Source: Dietzia sp032248695
GTDB taxonomy: Bacteria > Actinomycetota > Actinomycetes > Mycobacteriales > Mycobacteriaceae
DNA: 64,000 nt
Direction of reading: 5' to 3'
NCBI RefSeq assembly: GCF_032248695.1
Contig: NZ_JAVHXC010000001.1
Coordinates: forward strand, 62,001 to 126,000
The position numbers and the translations under genes were made by a program. The number at the start of each line of letters is the position of its first letter. Positions within the stretch are counted from its first letter, which is position 1. Below the pieces are notes generated by a model, which was not told where the DNA came from, made no database searches, and saw nothing but the letters and a program-made list of their open reading frames with translations. Below, piece by piece: positions 16,945 to 26,008 of this stretch.

Positions 16945-17715
16945 ATGGCGTATTTCGAGCGCCTCGGGCCGGGCACCTTCCGCCCGACCGAGCACGTGAG
17001 CGGCGCGTGGGACGAGTCGACCCAGCACATCGGCCCGGCGTTGGGACTGCTCGTGCACGCCGTCGAGCTCGACCTGGCCGCCCGTCGCGAGGATCCCATG
17101 GTCGTGTCCCGCCTGTCCTACGAAGTGCTCGGCGTCGTGCCGATCGATGTCGTCGACGTCCACGTGGAGGTGATCCGCCCGGGGCGCACCATCGAGCTCG
17201 TCGAGGTCACCTACGGGCACGGCGACCGCACCGGGATCCGGCTGCGGGCGTGGTTGCAGCAGCCCCGCGACACCGCGGCGATCGCCGGCGACTGCTTTGA
17301 TCCCCTCCCGGGCCCGGCCGCGATGGAGTCGTGGGACCCCACGTCGGTCTGGGGCGGCGGATTCCTCGCCTCGGCGCAGGTCCGCCGCATCTCCGACGGC
17401 CCCGGCCGGTCCCGGTACTGGGTCCGCACCGACGTGCCCCTGCTCGAGGGGGAGGACGTCAGCGATCTCGCGCGCGCGGCGGCCCTGGTCGACATCGCCG
17501 ACGGTATGGCGGTCCGCGAGGACCCGGCGACCGTGCTCTATCCGAACATCGACCTCACCGCACACCTGGTACGCGCACCGGTCGGGGAATGGCTGGGCTT
17601 CGACACCCGCGTCACCTTCGGGCCCGGCGGGCTGGGACTGACCTCGAGTGTGATCCACGACGAGACCGGACCGCTGGGCACGGTCGCGCAATCGCTGACC
17701 GTCCGTCCCCGGTGA
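16945..17715 (+). CDS. TesB-like double-hotdog acyl-CoA thioesterase
   Basis: A 256-residue protein of the thioesterase family with two hotdog halves. The N-terminal half (about 1-110) carries the PALGLLVHAVEL helix, and the second half (about 130-256) carries DIADGMA, the family's Asp-containing helix. The start at 16945 follows GGAGGACGGAG. It is a paralogue of the gene at 63076-63846, which shares the ADIANGxGAVLDP / VDIADGMAVREDP segment and the terminal PVGEWLGFDTR / PVGRWIGVAAR block. It is likely to hydrolyse medium- or long-chain acyl-CoA. Divergent from the MaoC-like gene. Confidence 0.82.
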   Translation: MAYFERLGPGTFRPTEHVSGAWDESTQHIGPALGLLVHAVELDLAARREDPMVVSRLSYEVLGVVPIDVVDVHVEVIRPGRTIELVEVTYGHGDRTGIRLRAWLQQPRDTAAIAGDCFDPLPGPAAMESWDPTSVWGGGFLASAQVRRISDGPGRSRYWVRTDVPLLEGEDVSDLARAAALVDIADGMAVREDPATVLYPNIDLTAHLVRAPVGEWLGFDTRVTFGPGGLGLTSSVIHDETGPLGTVAQSLTVRPR

Positions 17716-17718
17716 GGG

Positions 17719-18711
17719 CTACACCTGTCGTAGGTAGCAGCGCATCCCGCACCCGGTGTCCGGGTCGCGGTCGGAGAAACCGTGTCGTTCGTAGAACCGC
17801 CGCGCCCCGGTGTCGTCGGCGTCGACGTTGATGAGCATCTCCGCCGCGCCCCGCGCGCGGACCTCGTCGAGCGCACGGGTGAGCAACTCCGTGCCGATAC
17901 CGCCGCCGCGGAGGTCCGGGCGGACGTAGAGCTCCTCGAGCTGGGCCAGCGGACCGTCCCACATCGGCGTCGGCCGCAGCGTGAGCAGGGCGAAACCGAC
18001 CTCCGGTTCGTCCGCGGCGCCCACTCCGGAGTCGCCTGCGGGAGCCGCCCCGGCGTCGCCGCCAGCGCCCACCCCGGCGTCGCCGGAAGGGATGCCCTGG
18101 CCGATGTCCCCGGAGCGGACCGCGAGGACCGCGAGGACGTCCTCGCGTCCCAGCAGCGTCGCGAAGCGCCCGGCGAGGGTGGCCGCATCGGGGGTCTGCG
18201 CGTCGAACTCCGTGTTGAAGTCGTACAGCAACCGGCCGAGTGCCGCGGCGTCCGCCGGCGTGGCCGGGCGGGTCCGGGACTCCACGGCGGGACGGGCGGG
18301 CGACTCGTGGCCGGGCGCCGCCGGCCCCTCGATCATCGCCCGGAGTCGCTCGAGGTCCTCGGCCACGGCGGCGGCGTCCTGCTCGAACCCGTCCTCGTCC
18401 CCGGCGGCGTCGCGCACCGCGAACACCACCTCGCTCCCGAGCGGGTGGGGGAGCACCCGTAGGGGGTTGTAGGTGGTGGTGCCGTCGGGGAGGGTGACCT
18501 CGTGGTCGAGCACACCCAGGGGGTTGCGGGGCGCGAACCGGACGCGGACCTCGCCTATGGGGGAGTCGACGACCAGTGCGTCGCCGTCGGCGCGCACCTC
18601 ACCGGCCGCGAGACCCGCCGCCCACGCGGGAAGACGCTCCGGGTCCCCGGCGAGCGCGTAGACCTCCTCCGGCGGGCGGCGGATGACCGTGGACACGTGC
18701 CGGGAGCGCAT
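17719..18711 (-). CDS. SRPBCC-GNAT fusion protein
   Basis: A 330-residue two-domain protein. Residues 1-130 form an SRPBCC (START-like) domain beginning HVSTVIRRPPEEVYALAGDPERLPAWA, the form normally found as a separate small protein. Residues 145-330 are a GNAT acetyltransferase: LEELYVRPDLRGGGIGTELL is the acetyl-CoA loop (motif A), and GARRFYERHGF is motif B. The two are joined by an Ala/Pro linker. A Gly/Asp/Ala-rich insert (GDAGVGAGGDAG type, about residues 202-232) breaks the GNAT between strands. The pairing might couple ligand binding with acetylation; the substrate is unknown. Confidence 0.82.
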   Translation of the reverse strand: MRSRHVSTVIRRPPEEVYALAGDPERLPAWAAGLAAGEVRADGDALVVDSPIGEVRVRFAPRNPLGVLDHEVTLPDGTTTYNPLRVLPHPLGSEVVFAVRDAAGDEDGFEQDAAAVAEDLERLRAMIEGPAAPGHESPARPAVESRTRPATPADAAALGRLLYDFNTEFDAQTPDAATLAGRFATLLGREDVLAVLAVRSGDIGQGIPSGDAGVGAGGDAGAAPAGDSGVGAADEPEVGFALLTLRPTPMWDGPLAQLEELYVRPDLRGGGIGTELLTRALDEVRARGAAEMLINVDADDTGARRFYERHGFSDRDPDTGCGMRCYLRQV

Positions 18712-18738
18712 GTGTCGAGTATGCGCCGCCGCGGGCGG

Positions 18739-19104
18739 TCAGGCGATGGGATCCTCGTCGTGACTCTCCTGCCCCGGGATGCCGGTGACGGTGGTCAGCA
18801 GGAACACCGAGTCGGCCAGCGCGGTGACGGAGTGCCGGTGGTGGGTGAGGGTGTGCAGCTCGCCGGCGGCGATGTCGGTGGTGCCGTCACCGGTGACGCG
18901 GACGGCGCCCTGAAGGAGGTACAGGCTCGCGGCGGGCGGGGAATTGTGCTCCTCGAGCTCGGTGCCCTCGGTCAGCGCGAGGAGCGACTGGCGTAGCGGC
19001 CCCTCGTGGACGAGGAGTTCGGCGTGGCGTCCGTGCGCGGACCCCTTGGCCGTGTCGAGGATGCGGTCGGCGGTCTCGGTCACATGGTTCATGGTGGAAC
19101 TCAC
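18739..19104 (-). CDS. Cupin-domain protein
   Basis: A 121-residue single cupin. The EEHNSPPAASLYLLQGAVRV stretch corresponds to cupin motif 1, and ELHTLTHHRHSVTALADSVFLLTTV to motif 2. Histidines in both suggest a metal site, although the first motif has a single His where two are usual. The protein resembles the small cupins that follow anti-ECF or stress genes in actinobacteria, whose function is unknown. It lies 39 bases upstream of the minus-strand permease stop, in the order permease - cupin reading along the plus coordinates; both are on the minus strand, so the cupin is transcribed first. Confidence 0.7.
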   Translation of the reverse strand: MSSTMNHVTETADRILDTAKGSAHGRHAELLVHEGPLRQSLLALTEGTELEEHNSPPAASLYLLQGAVRVTGDGTTDIAAGELHTLTHHRHSVTALADSVFLLTTVTGIPGQESHDEDPIA

Positions 19105-19143
19105 TGCCTCTCGGGTCGCTGCCTACCGTTCGTGACCCGCACT

Positions 19144-20628
19144 CTACGTCAGGACGGCCGTCACCGCGCAGAGCACGATCGTCGCCGAGACCACCGCGGT
19201 GGCCAGGGTCCGGGTGGCGCCCCCGGGCAGGCGGGTGCGGCCGGCGAGGACCACGCCCACGGCCAGGGCGACGCGCGGGGGCGAGACGATGATGGCGAAG
19301 GACCCTCCGACGTTCTGCCCCGCGAGGGCGATCAACCCGTCGGCGCCGAGCCCGGCCGCCGTGCCCGTGGTGGCGGCGGAGAACATGGCGGCCGCGCCCG
19401 TGTTGGTGCCGGTGAGATAGCCCCCGAGCGCGCCCACCGCGGGGGTCAATGCGACGGCCGCCGGGCCGAGGCCCGTAGCGAGTCCGGCGAGGTGGGCGGC
19501 CATGCCCGCCGTGGCCATGACGATGCCGATGGCCATGAACACGATCGCGTTGCCGGCCACCGGGACCCACGTGCCGACCGCGGTGCGCAGCAGCGGGCCG
19601 AGCCCCGCGCCCGGGGTGGCGTAGACGCGCAGGGCGACGAGCGCGGCGACGAGGACCCACAGGGCGGGGGAGGTGAGCCACCCGGTGCCGGGCGGGTGAC
19701 CGGCGAGCGAGAGCGCGCCGGTGGTGGCGAGGATCCCCGCGAGCAGGACCCCGAACGGCACGAGTGCGCGCAGCACTCCGCCGGTCGCCGCGGGCAGCGC
19801 GCCGTGACGCACGCGCGCGACCGCCAGGAGCAGCGCGATGACGGCCGCCGACGCCACGATCCCCGACGGCGCCACGCCGACGACGGCGTTGGAGGCCACG
19901 AGGACGGCCCACTGCGTGGCGACGACGGCCGCGCCCAGCGCGATGTGGCGCGCAGCGGGTCGGGTGGGCGCGGACCGCCGTCGGGCGCCCGGCGGCCCGG
20001 GGCGCGCGGGGGACCGGCCGGTGACGACGACGAGGACGGTCACCATGCTCACGACGAGGATCGGGAGGCTGAGGAGCGCGGACCAGTATCCGAGCGCGTC
20101 GACGTCCCGGCCGCCGAGCTCGGCGGCCACGAGGGTGCCGGGGCCCAGGGAGCCCCACGGGACCAGGACCAGCCCGAGCAGTCCCACCACGACCGCCCTC
20201 ACCGGGGACAGGCCCATCCGCACCAGCAGCGGCGCGGTGATGACGACGCCCAACCCGAACCCGGTGACCGACTCCATGAACGGCGTGAGCCCGAACACCA
20301 GCAGGAGGATCGCGGGCACCGGGTCACCGCCCGAACCGATCCGTTCCAGCCACCCGGCGATGTGGTCCCTGCTCCCCGTGGCCGACAGGGCCGTGGCCAA
20401 CAGGACGCCGCCGAGGAGGATCAGTGCGACCTCGAGGACCGTCGGCCCGAGCCGGGCGACCGCGGCGGCGACCTCGTCGTCGTCGGGTCGGAAGACGGTG
20501 ACCGCCCCGGCGAGGGCGGCGACGAGCCCCGCGGCCCCCGCCGCCAGGGAGGGGACACGCAGCGACAACAGGGCCAGGACCACGAGGACCGGGGCGACGG
20601 CCACACCGGTCGACAGGAGCTGACTCAT
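19144..20628 (-). CDS. L-lactate permease (LctP) family transporter
   Basis: A 494-residue polytopic membrane protein with about 13 hydrophobic segments. Family-defining stretches are FMESVTGFGLGVVITAP, GTNTGAAAMFSA and ALAGQNVGGSFAIIVSPPR; these are conserved in LctP/LldP L-lactate permeases. It likely imports lactate or a related hydroxy acid with protons. A basic cytoplasmic loop (RSPARPGPPGARRRS) sits mid-protein. The ATG at 20628 (MSQLLST) is chosen over an upstream TTG; GGGGG precedes it. No lactate dehydrogenase lies beside it here, so the substrate is inferred from family alone. Confidence 0.85.
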   Translation of the reverse strand: MSQLLSTGVAVAPVLVVLALLSLRVPSLAAGAAGLVAALAGAVTVFRPDDDEVAAAVARLGPTVLEVALILLGGVLLATALSATGSRDHIAGWLERIGSGGDPVPAILLLVFGLTPFMESVTGFGLGVVITAPLLVRMGLSPVRAVVVGLLGLVLVPWGSLGPGTLVAAELGGRDVDALGYWSALLSLPILVVSMVTVLVVVTGRSPARPGPPGARRRSAPTRPAARHIALGAAVVATQWAVLVASNAVVGVAPSGIVASAAVIALLLAVARVRHGALPAATGGVLRALVPFGVLLAGILATTGALSLAGHPPGTGWLTSPALWVLVAALVALRVYATPGAGLGPLLRTAVGTWVPVAGNAIVFMAIGIVMATAGMAAHLAGLATGLGPAAVALTPAVGALGGYLTGTNTGAAAMFSAATTGTAAGLGADGLIALAGQNVGGSFAIIVSPPRVALAVGVVLAGRTRLPGGATRTLATAVVSATIVLCAVTAVLT

Positions 20629-20735
20629 CACCCCCAACCTACCCAGGACCCGCGGGCACCGGCCCGGGCGTCCGGTTGCGCCCCGGCCGGACCGCGAGCA
20701 CCCTCGCGGCTACGAGACGACGAGGGGGACAGGCG

Positions 20736-21446
20736 ATGCGATCCGTATCCGAGCAGACCGTCACCGAACTCGGAGGCCGGTGGAGCGTGCTCACCCGGCA
20801 GAAACTCGACCACGTGGAGCTCGACCGGCTGCTGACCACGGTGGGCGACACCACCGGCGCGCGGCAGAGGCTGGCCCTGATCAGGACCTACCGGCTCGTG
20901 TTCCCCCACGCCTTCGCCGAGGAGTCGGTGCTGTGGCCGGTCATGCGGGCGGTGCTGCCCGACGGACACGAACTGACCCTGCGCGTGGAGCAGGAACACC
21001 AGGAGGTCAACGAACTCGTCACGCTGCTGGAGGGGCTCGGCCCGGATCACCCCGAACGCGCCGAGGTGCTCGAGAGGCTCGTCACCGTACTGCGCGACGA
21101 CGTGCGGGACGAGGAGGACGAGCTGCTGCCGCGGCTGCAGGAGAAGCTGAGCCCCGCTCGGCTCCGCGCCCTGGGAGTGGCGTGGGAGGCGGTGCGGCGC
21201 AGCGCTCCCACCCGCCCGCACCCGGTGGTCGCCCGCCGTCCCCCCGGCAACGTCGCGGCCGCGCTCCCGCTGACCGTGACCGACCGCCTACGCGACGGCC
21301 TCGAGTCGGCCGCCCTGCGCGGGCCGGACGCCGCCGGCCCCGCGTTGACCGCCGCCAGCAGGACGCTGGCGCGCGCGGCCGGGGCGATGGAGCGCCTCCC
21401 CGTCATGAGACGCGGCGAGGACCCCAGCACGTCGAGAGGAGCATGA
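20736..21446 (+). CDS. Hemerythrin HHE-domain protein
   Basis: 236 residues. The N-terminal 150 form a hemerythrin-like four-helix bundle with ligands His26 (DHVELD), His58 and Glu62 (FPHAFAEE), and His88 (EHQEVN). The last helix has DEEDELLP where a His would be expected, so one metal ligand may be replaced by an acid. The C-terminal 80 residues are Ala/Arg-rich without a recognised domain. In actinobacteria, such proteins are linked to oxygen, NO or peroxide stress. The ATG at 20736 follows CGAGGGGGACAGG. It begins a four-gene plus-strand run with the MBL, ADH and unknown genes. Confidence 0.85.
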   Translation: MRSVSEQTVTELGGRWSVLTRQKLDHVELDRLLTTVGDTTGARQRLALIRTYRLVFPHAFAEESVLWPVMRAVLPDGHELTLRVEQEHQEVNELVTLLEGLGPDHPERAEVLERLVTVLRDDVRDEEDELLPRLQEKLSPARLRALGVAWEAVRRSAPTRPHPVVARRPPGNVAAALPLTVTDRLRDGLESAALRGPDAAGPALTAASRTLARAAGAMERLPVMRRGEDPSTSRGA

Positions 21447-22190
21447 ATGCACGCCACCGAGGTCGCCGACCGCGTCCACCGACTCGCCCACGCGCACGTC
21501 AACTGCTATCTGATCGACGACGAGGAGGGCGTGACCCTCGTCGACGCGGGCCTGCCGAGCATGTGGAACCTCATGACCGACACCCTCCGACGCCTCGGGC
21601 GGGGACCCGGCGACGTCCGCGCGCTGGTGCTCACCCACGGGCACTTCGACCACGTCGGCTTCGCCCGACGCGCCCGCGTAGAACTGGGGGTGCCCGTCCT
21701 CGTCCACCCGGCGGACGATCACCTCGCCGCGCACCCGTACAGCTACACACCCCAGCGCAACCGGCTCCTGTACCCGCTGAGGCACCCCCGCTCGCTGCCG
21801 GTACTCGGGCGGATGGCTGCGGCCGGCGCGCTGAGCGTCCGCGGGGTGCAGGACACCGAGGAACTACCGGTGGGGACGGAGCTCGACATCCCTGGCCGAC
21901 CCGTGGCGATGTTCGCGCCCGGCCACACGGGTGGGCACTGCATCCTCCACCTGCCGGACCGCGACACGGTCATCAGCGGGGACGCCCTGGTCACGCTCGA
22001 CCCCTACACCGGCGGCACCGGCCCGCAGATCGTGGCCTCCGCCGCCACCGCCGACACCGCCCGCGCCATGGAGTCGCTGCGACCGGTCGAGTCGACCGGC
22101 GCCTCGACCGTCCTGCCCGGTCACGGGGAGCCCTGGACCGACGGGGTCGCCTCGGCGGTCTCGCACGCGCGCGCCGTCGGCGAACACTGA
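21447..22190 (+). CDS. MBL-fold metallo-hydrolase
   Basis: A 247-residue metallo-beta-lactamase-fold hydrolase with the dinuclear zinc motif THGHFDHVG (His64, His66, Asp68, His69), a third His in FAPGHTGGH, the bridging Asp in ISGDAL and the final His in VLPGHGEPW. The set is complete, so the enzyme should be active; the substrate could be a thioester, lactone or sulfane-type compound. The ATG directly follows the hemerythrin stop with no gap, so the two are co-translated. It sits 27 bases before the alcohol dehydrogenase gene. Confidence 0.88.
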   Translation: MHATEVADRVHRLAHAHVNCYLIDDEEGVTLVDAGLPSMWNLMTDTLRRLGRGPGDVRALVLTHGHFDHVGFARRARVELGVPVLVHPADDHLAAHPYSYTPQRNRLLYPLRHPRSLPVLGRMAAAGALSVRGVQDTEELPVGTELDIPGRPVAMFAPGHTGGHCILHLPDRDTVISGDALVTLDPYTGGTGPQIVASAATADTARAMESLRPVESTGASTVLPGHGEPWTDGVASAVSHARAVGEH

Positions 22191-22217
22191 TCACCCCCGC
22201 AGACCGAGAGGACGCAC

Positions 22218-23366
22218 ATGCGAGCGACGACGTACCGCGGGCCGTGCAAGGTCCGTGTGGAGAACAAGGACATCCCCGCGATCGAACACCCGAATGACGC
22301 GATCATCAAGGTCTCCAGGGCCGCGATCTGCGGTTCCGACCTGCACCTGTACCACGGCATGATGCCCGACACCCGCATCGGCCACACCTTCGGCCACGAG
22401 TTCGTGGGCACCGTCCACGAGGTGGGCCCGTCAGTCCGCACCCTCGCACCGGGTGATCGCGTGATGGTGCCGTTCAACATCTTCTGCGGCTCCTGCTACT
22501 ACTGCGCCCGCGGGCTGTACTCGAACTGCCACAACGTCAACGCGGGCGCCACGGCGGCCGGGGCGATCTACGGCTACTCCCACACCTGCGGCGGCTACGA
22601 CGGAGGGCAGGCCGAGTTCGTCCGTGTGCCCTTCGCCGACGTGGGGCCCACGATCATCCCCGAGTGGATGGACGAGGAGGACGCGCTCCTGCTCACCGAC
22701 GCGGCGGCCACCGGGTACTTCGGCGCCCAGCTCGGCAGCATCGTGGAGGGAGACACGGTGATCGTGTTCGGCGCCGGCGCGGTGGGCCTGTTCGCCGCCA
22801 AGTCCGCCTGGCTCATGGGCGCGGGCCGCGTGATCGTGATCGACCACCTCGAGTACCGCCTGGAGAAGGCGCGGACCTTCGCGCACGCGGAGACGTACAA
22901 CTTCACCGAGTACCGCGACATCGTGGTGGAGATGAAGCGCACCACCGACCACCTCGGCGCGGACGTGGCGATCGACGCCGTGGGCGCCGAGGCCGACGGC
23001 CACGTCATCCAGCACGTGACCTCCGCCAAGTTGAAGCTCCAGGGCGGCTCGCCCATCGCGCTGAACTGGGCGATCGACTCCGTGCGCAAGGGCGCCACCA
23101 TCTCGGTGATGGGCGCCTACGGTCCGGTGCAGACCTCGATCAAGTTCGGCGACGCGTTGAACAAGGGCCTGACGATCCGGGGCAACCAGTGTCCGGTGAA
23201 GCGGCAGTGGCCCCGGCTCTTCGAGCACGTGCGCAACGGGTATCTCACACCGAGCGAGATCATCACCCACCGCATCCCTCTGGAACACATCGCGGAGGGC
23301 TACCACATCTTCTCCGGCAAGCTCGACGGCTGCATCAAGCCGATCGTCCTGCCGGACGCCGGGTAG
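22218..23366 (+). CDS. Zinc-dependent medium-chain alcohol dehydrogenase
   Basis: A 382-residue medium-chain dehydrogenase. The catalytic zinc ligands are Cys38 (CGSDLHLYHG), His60 and Glu61 (GHEF); the structural zinc ligands are Cys90, Cys93, Cys96 and Cys104. The NAD(P) motif is VFGAGAVGLFAAKSAW. The long C-terminal half with the SAKLKLQGGSP insert resembles glutathione-independent formaldehyde dehydrogenase-type enzymes. Oxidation of an aldehyde or alcohol produced under stress is plausible. It lies in the hemerythrin-MBL operon and precedes an unknown gene by 32 bases. Confidence 0.9.
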   Translation: MRATTYRGPCKVRVENKDIPAIEHPNDAIIKVSRAAICGSDLHLYHGMMPDTRIGHTFGHEFVGTVHEVGPSVRTLAPGDRVMVPFNIFCGSCYYCARGLYSNCHNVNAGATAAGAIYGYSHTCGGYDGGQAEFVRVPFADVGPTIIPEWMDEEDALLLTDAAATGYFGAQLGSIVEGDTVIVFGAGAVGLFAAKSAWLMGAGRVIVIDHLEYRLEKARTFAHAETYNFTEYRDIVVEMKRTTDHLGADVAIDAVGAEADGHVIQHVTSAKLKLQGGSPIALNWAIDSVRKGATISVMGAYGPVQTSIKFGDALNKGLTIRGNQCPVKRQWPRLFEHVRNGYLTPSEIITHRIPLEHIAEGYHIFSGKLDGCIKPIVLPDAG

Positions 23367-23398
23367 ACCTCACGCCGGATCGACTACAGGAGCCCGAC

Positions 23399-23965
23399 AT
23401 GCCGTACACCGCAGATGACCGACCGCCGCGCAGGTCGAGCGAGGAGCTGCGCGCCCGGATTCCCGGATGGGGGGCGGACCTGGACCCCGCCGACCGCCCC
23501 TCGTACCCCAAGCTGCGCCGGGACCTGGAGACCGGCGCACACTGGGACTTCCCCGAACGTCAGCCCGAGCGCACCCCCCGGGAGCGCTCGATCGAGCACC
23601 GCCACCTGACCCCGGTCTTCGGGACGGCCCAGCCGCTGCACGGGGTGTCCGGGATGATCCGGCGTAGGGCCTACCGGTACGGGGAGGACAAGACGTACCG
23701 GTGGCTGATGCTGCTCGGCGCCGACCGGGTGGACGCGGTGGGCAGCCACGTCCGGTCGCTCGTCACGCTGCGGCCCGACAACCCCGTCACCGAGACCGGG
23801 GTGGTCACCGAGTTCACCGCGGGCGGGCTCTCCTCACGGGTGGGGAAGAAGCGCTACGACGTGCGGCACCACTGGATCGACCCGATCCTGGTCGGCGGAC
23901 CGTGGGTGCTCGCGGCGGGCGCGGCGGCGGGCGGGATCGCCGCGCTCCGCGCGCTGAAGGACTGA
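23399..23965 (+). CDS. Conserved hypothetical protein with C-terminal membrane segment
   Basis: A 188-residue protein of unknown function. The N-terminal third is polar and Arg/Pro-rich. The middle has RRRAYRYGEDKTYRWLMLLGADRVDA, and a hydrophobic stretch near the C-terminus (GGPWVLAAGAAAGGIAALRAL) could be one membrane helix. It follows the zinc-ADH closely and probably belongs to the same transcript; AGGAG precedes the ATG. Its constant association with such dehydrogenases was not checked. Confidence 0.7.
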   Translation: MPYTADDRPPRRSSEELRARIPGWGADLDPADRPSYPKLRRDLETGAHWDFPERQPERTPRERSIEHRHLTPVFGTAQPLHGVSGMIRRRAYRYGEDKTYRWLMLLGADRVDAVGSHVRSLVTLRPDNPVTETGVVTEFTAGGLSSRVGKKRYDVRHHWIDPILVGGPWVLAAGAAAGGIAALRALKD

Positions 23966-23978
23966 GGGGGCGCCGCCG

Positions 23979-24476
23979 CTAGTGGCTGTGGCGACCCCGT
24001 CGTGACACCAGCGTCGGGCGGATCGCCCGCTCGGTGATGAGCCCGGTGGCGGCGGAGAACACCGCCTTGTGCAGCACGTCGACCGCCAGTTCCCGGCGCG
24101 GCCAGGTGGCCGGGGGAGCACCGACCCCGGTGGCGTTCTCGAGCGTCTGGTCCACGCCGAGGCGGATGATGGTGTGCCACGCGGTGGCGTGGGCGCCGCG
24201 GATGCCGGTGACCGCCCAGACGCCGCGGAGCGCTCCGAGAGAGGCCGCGGTGCCGTAGTGCATCGCGTGATTCCACGCGATTGGCTCGGCGTCGTCCCCC
24301 GGAGCGCGGCCCAGGAGGGTCAGGAGCGTCCGGGCCGGCACGAAGGAGTTCGGCCGGCCGGTGATCGCCTGCTCGGCTTTCTCACCGGCGGTCATGACGC
24401 CGGCTCCGGCGAGCCCGGCGAGGGCGCCCGTGCGGGCGGCGCGCAGGAGGGTTCTGACCCTGGTCTGTGACTGCAT
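23979..24476 (-). CDS. Hypothetical membrane-associated protein
   Basis: A 165-residue protein with a short hydrophobic N-terminal segment (ARTGALAGLAGAGVMTAGEKAEQAITGRP) and further Gly/Ala-rich helices, including HYGTAASLGALRG. The shape recalls small DUF1440-type membrane proteins, but I cannot assign it. The ATG at 24476 (MQSQTRV) is used, since the upstream frame to 24941 shows no conserved sequence and overlaps the rtcB promoter gap. It is convergent with the ADH-operon hypothetical gene and divergent from rtcB across 160 bp in which I see no clear operator. Confidence 0.65.
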   Translation of the reverse strand: MQSQTRVRTLLRAARTGALAGLAGAGVMTAGEKAEQAITGRPNSFVPARTLLTLLGRAPGDDAEPIAWNHAMHYGTAASLGALRGVWAVTGIRGAHATAWHTIIRLGVDQTLENATGVGAPPATWPRRELAVDVLHKAVFSAATGLITERAIRPTLVSRRGRHSH

Positions 24477-24636
24477 GCGGTGCCTCCCGGGGGTGGGTTC
24501 GGTGGGGTGGTGGCGCCACCGTAAACCCGGACCAGCGGGGCGTCCACCACTCGCTGGCCGTCGAGGCGACCGGCCGGGCGGCGCCCGCCGGCGCGGGTCG
24601 GTCGACCTCCGCCGCCCGACCGGAGAGACTCGCGTC

Positions 24637-25812
24637 ATGCCCGACCTCCTCGCCGAGAACGTCCTGTCGTGGGCGTCCACCATCGACCAGACCACCGTCG
24701 ACCAGGCCGTGTCGCTCGCCCGGTTGCCCTTCATACACCCGCACATCGCCCTGATGCCGGACGCGCACGCGGGTAAGGGGTCGGCCGTCGGCACGGTCAT
24801 CCCGACCGTCGGCGCGGTGATCCCGGCCGCGGTCGGAGTGGACATCGGCTGCGGGATGGTGGCCGCCCGCACCGGGTACACGGAGTCCGACCTCGGCCGG
24901 ATCGACCTCACCGCGCTCCGCGACCGGGTCGAGCGAGCCATCCCGCTCTCGCCCGGGAACTACAACCGCGCGGTCCACCACGATCACACCCGCGCGCGGG
25001 TCCGCGAACTCGAGGAGCGCGCCGAGGCGGACGGCGTCGACCTCACGCATTCGCCGAAGTGGCGTGAGCAGCTGGGCAGCCTCGGCGGCGGCAACCACTT
25101 CATCGAACTCTGCGTCGACGAGACCGGTGCGGTGTGGTGCTTCCTGCACTCCGGGAGCCGCGGCGTGGGCAACAAGATCGCGCAGAAGCACATCAGGATC
25201 GCCCAGGCCCGCTGCGAGAAACGGGGGATCCGGGTCGAGGACCGGGACCACGCCTACCTCGAGGAGGGCAGCGCGGAGTTCTCGCGGTACCTCGCGGAGC
25301 TGCGCTGGGCCCAGCGGTTCGCCCGCCTCAACCGGGACGAGATGATGGACCGCTTCCTCGCGCAGCTCGCACGGCTCTTCGGGGACTCCGACGCGGGCGA
25401 GAGCGAGCGCGTCAACTGCCACCACAACTACACCGAGCGGGTCGAGTTCGACGGCACCAAGGTGTGGCTCACCCGGAAGGGAGCGATCGACGCGACCCGG
25501 GGACGAATGGGCTGCATCCCGGGCTCGATGGGCACGCGTTCGTACGTCGTCCGCGGCAAGGGGAGCCGGGACGGCCTGTACTCCGCCCCCCACGGGGCGG
25601 GCCGCCGCATGTCCCGCACCCAGGCCAAGAAGCGGTTCACGGCCGCCGACCTCGACGAAGCCATGCGCGGGATCGTCTACCGGCCCGGCGACGCATGGGT
25701 GGACGAGATCCCGGCCGCCTACAAGGACATCGACCGGGTGATGGAGGACGCCACCGACCTCGTCGACGTGGTCCACACCCTCCGACAGGTCATGAACGTC
25801 AAGGGCACCTAG
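24637..25812 (+). CDS. rtcB: RtcB-family RNA ligase
   Basis: GTP- and Mn-dependent ligase joining 2',3'-cyclic-phosphate or 3'-phosphate RNA ends to 5'-OH ends. All expected motifs are present: the metal ligands in PDAHAGKGSAVG and VGVDIGCGM (Cys), GGGNHFIEL, LHSGSRGVGN, NCHHNY, PGSMGTRSY, and SAPHGAGRRMSR with the guanylylated His. At 391 residues it is a compact actinobacterial form. The start is the ATG at 24637; a longer frame begins at 24361 inside the divergent gene. No archease or rtcA/RtcR gene is next to it, so the substrate RNA is unknown. Confidence 0.95.
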   Translation: MPDLLAENVLSWASTIDQTTVDQAVSLARLPFIHPHIALMPDAHAGKGSAVGTVIPTVGAVIPAAVGVDIGCGMVAARTGYTESDLGRIDLTALRDRVERAIPLSPGNYNRAVHHDHTRARVRELEERAEADGVDLTHSPKWREQLGSLGGGNHFIELCVDETGAVWCFLHSGSRGVGNKIAQKHIRIAQARCEKRGIRVEDRDHAYLEEGSAEFSRYLAELRWAQRFARLNRDEMMDRFLAQLARLFGDSDAGESERVNCHHNYTERVEFDGTKVWLTRKGAIDATRGRMGCIPGSMGTRSYVVRGKGSRDGLYSAPHGAGRRMSRTQAKKRFTAADLDEAMRGIVYRPGDAWVDEIPAAYKDIDRVMEDATDLVDVVHTLRQVMNVKGT

Positions 25813-26008
25813 TCCCCGATCACGAGCGCACCCCGACCGTGGACAGCATCACCGGCAGATGGTCCGGGAATCACCGGCGTGCCGGGCTGTTGCTGCGGAC
25901 GCCGATCGCGCACGAGCCCTGGCCGCTCCACACCGCGACGGCCGGTGCGCTTGTGGCGCGTACGTTGGAGGGGGACCGATGTTCCTTACCGCGGAAAGGC
26001 TCGTTCCC

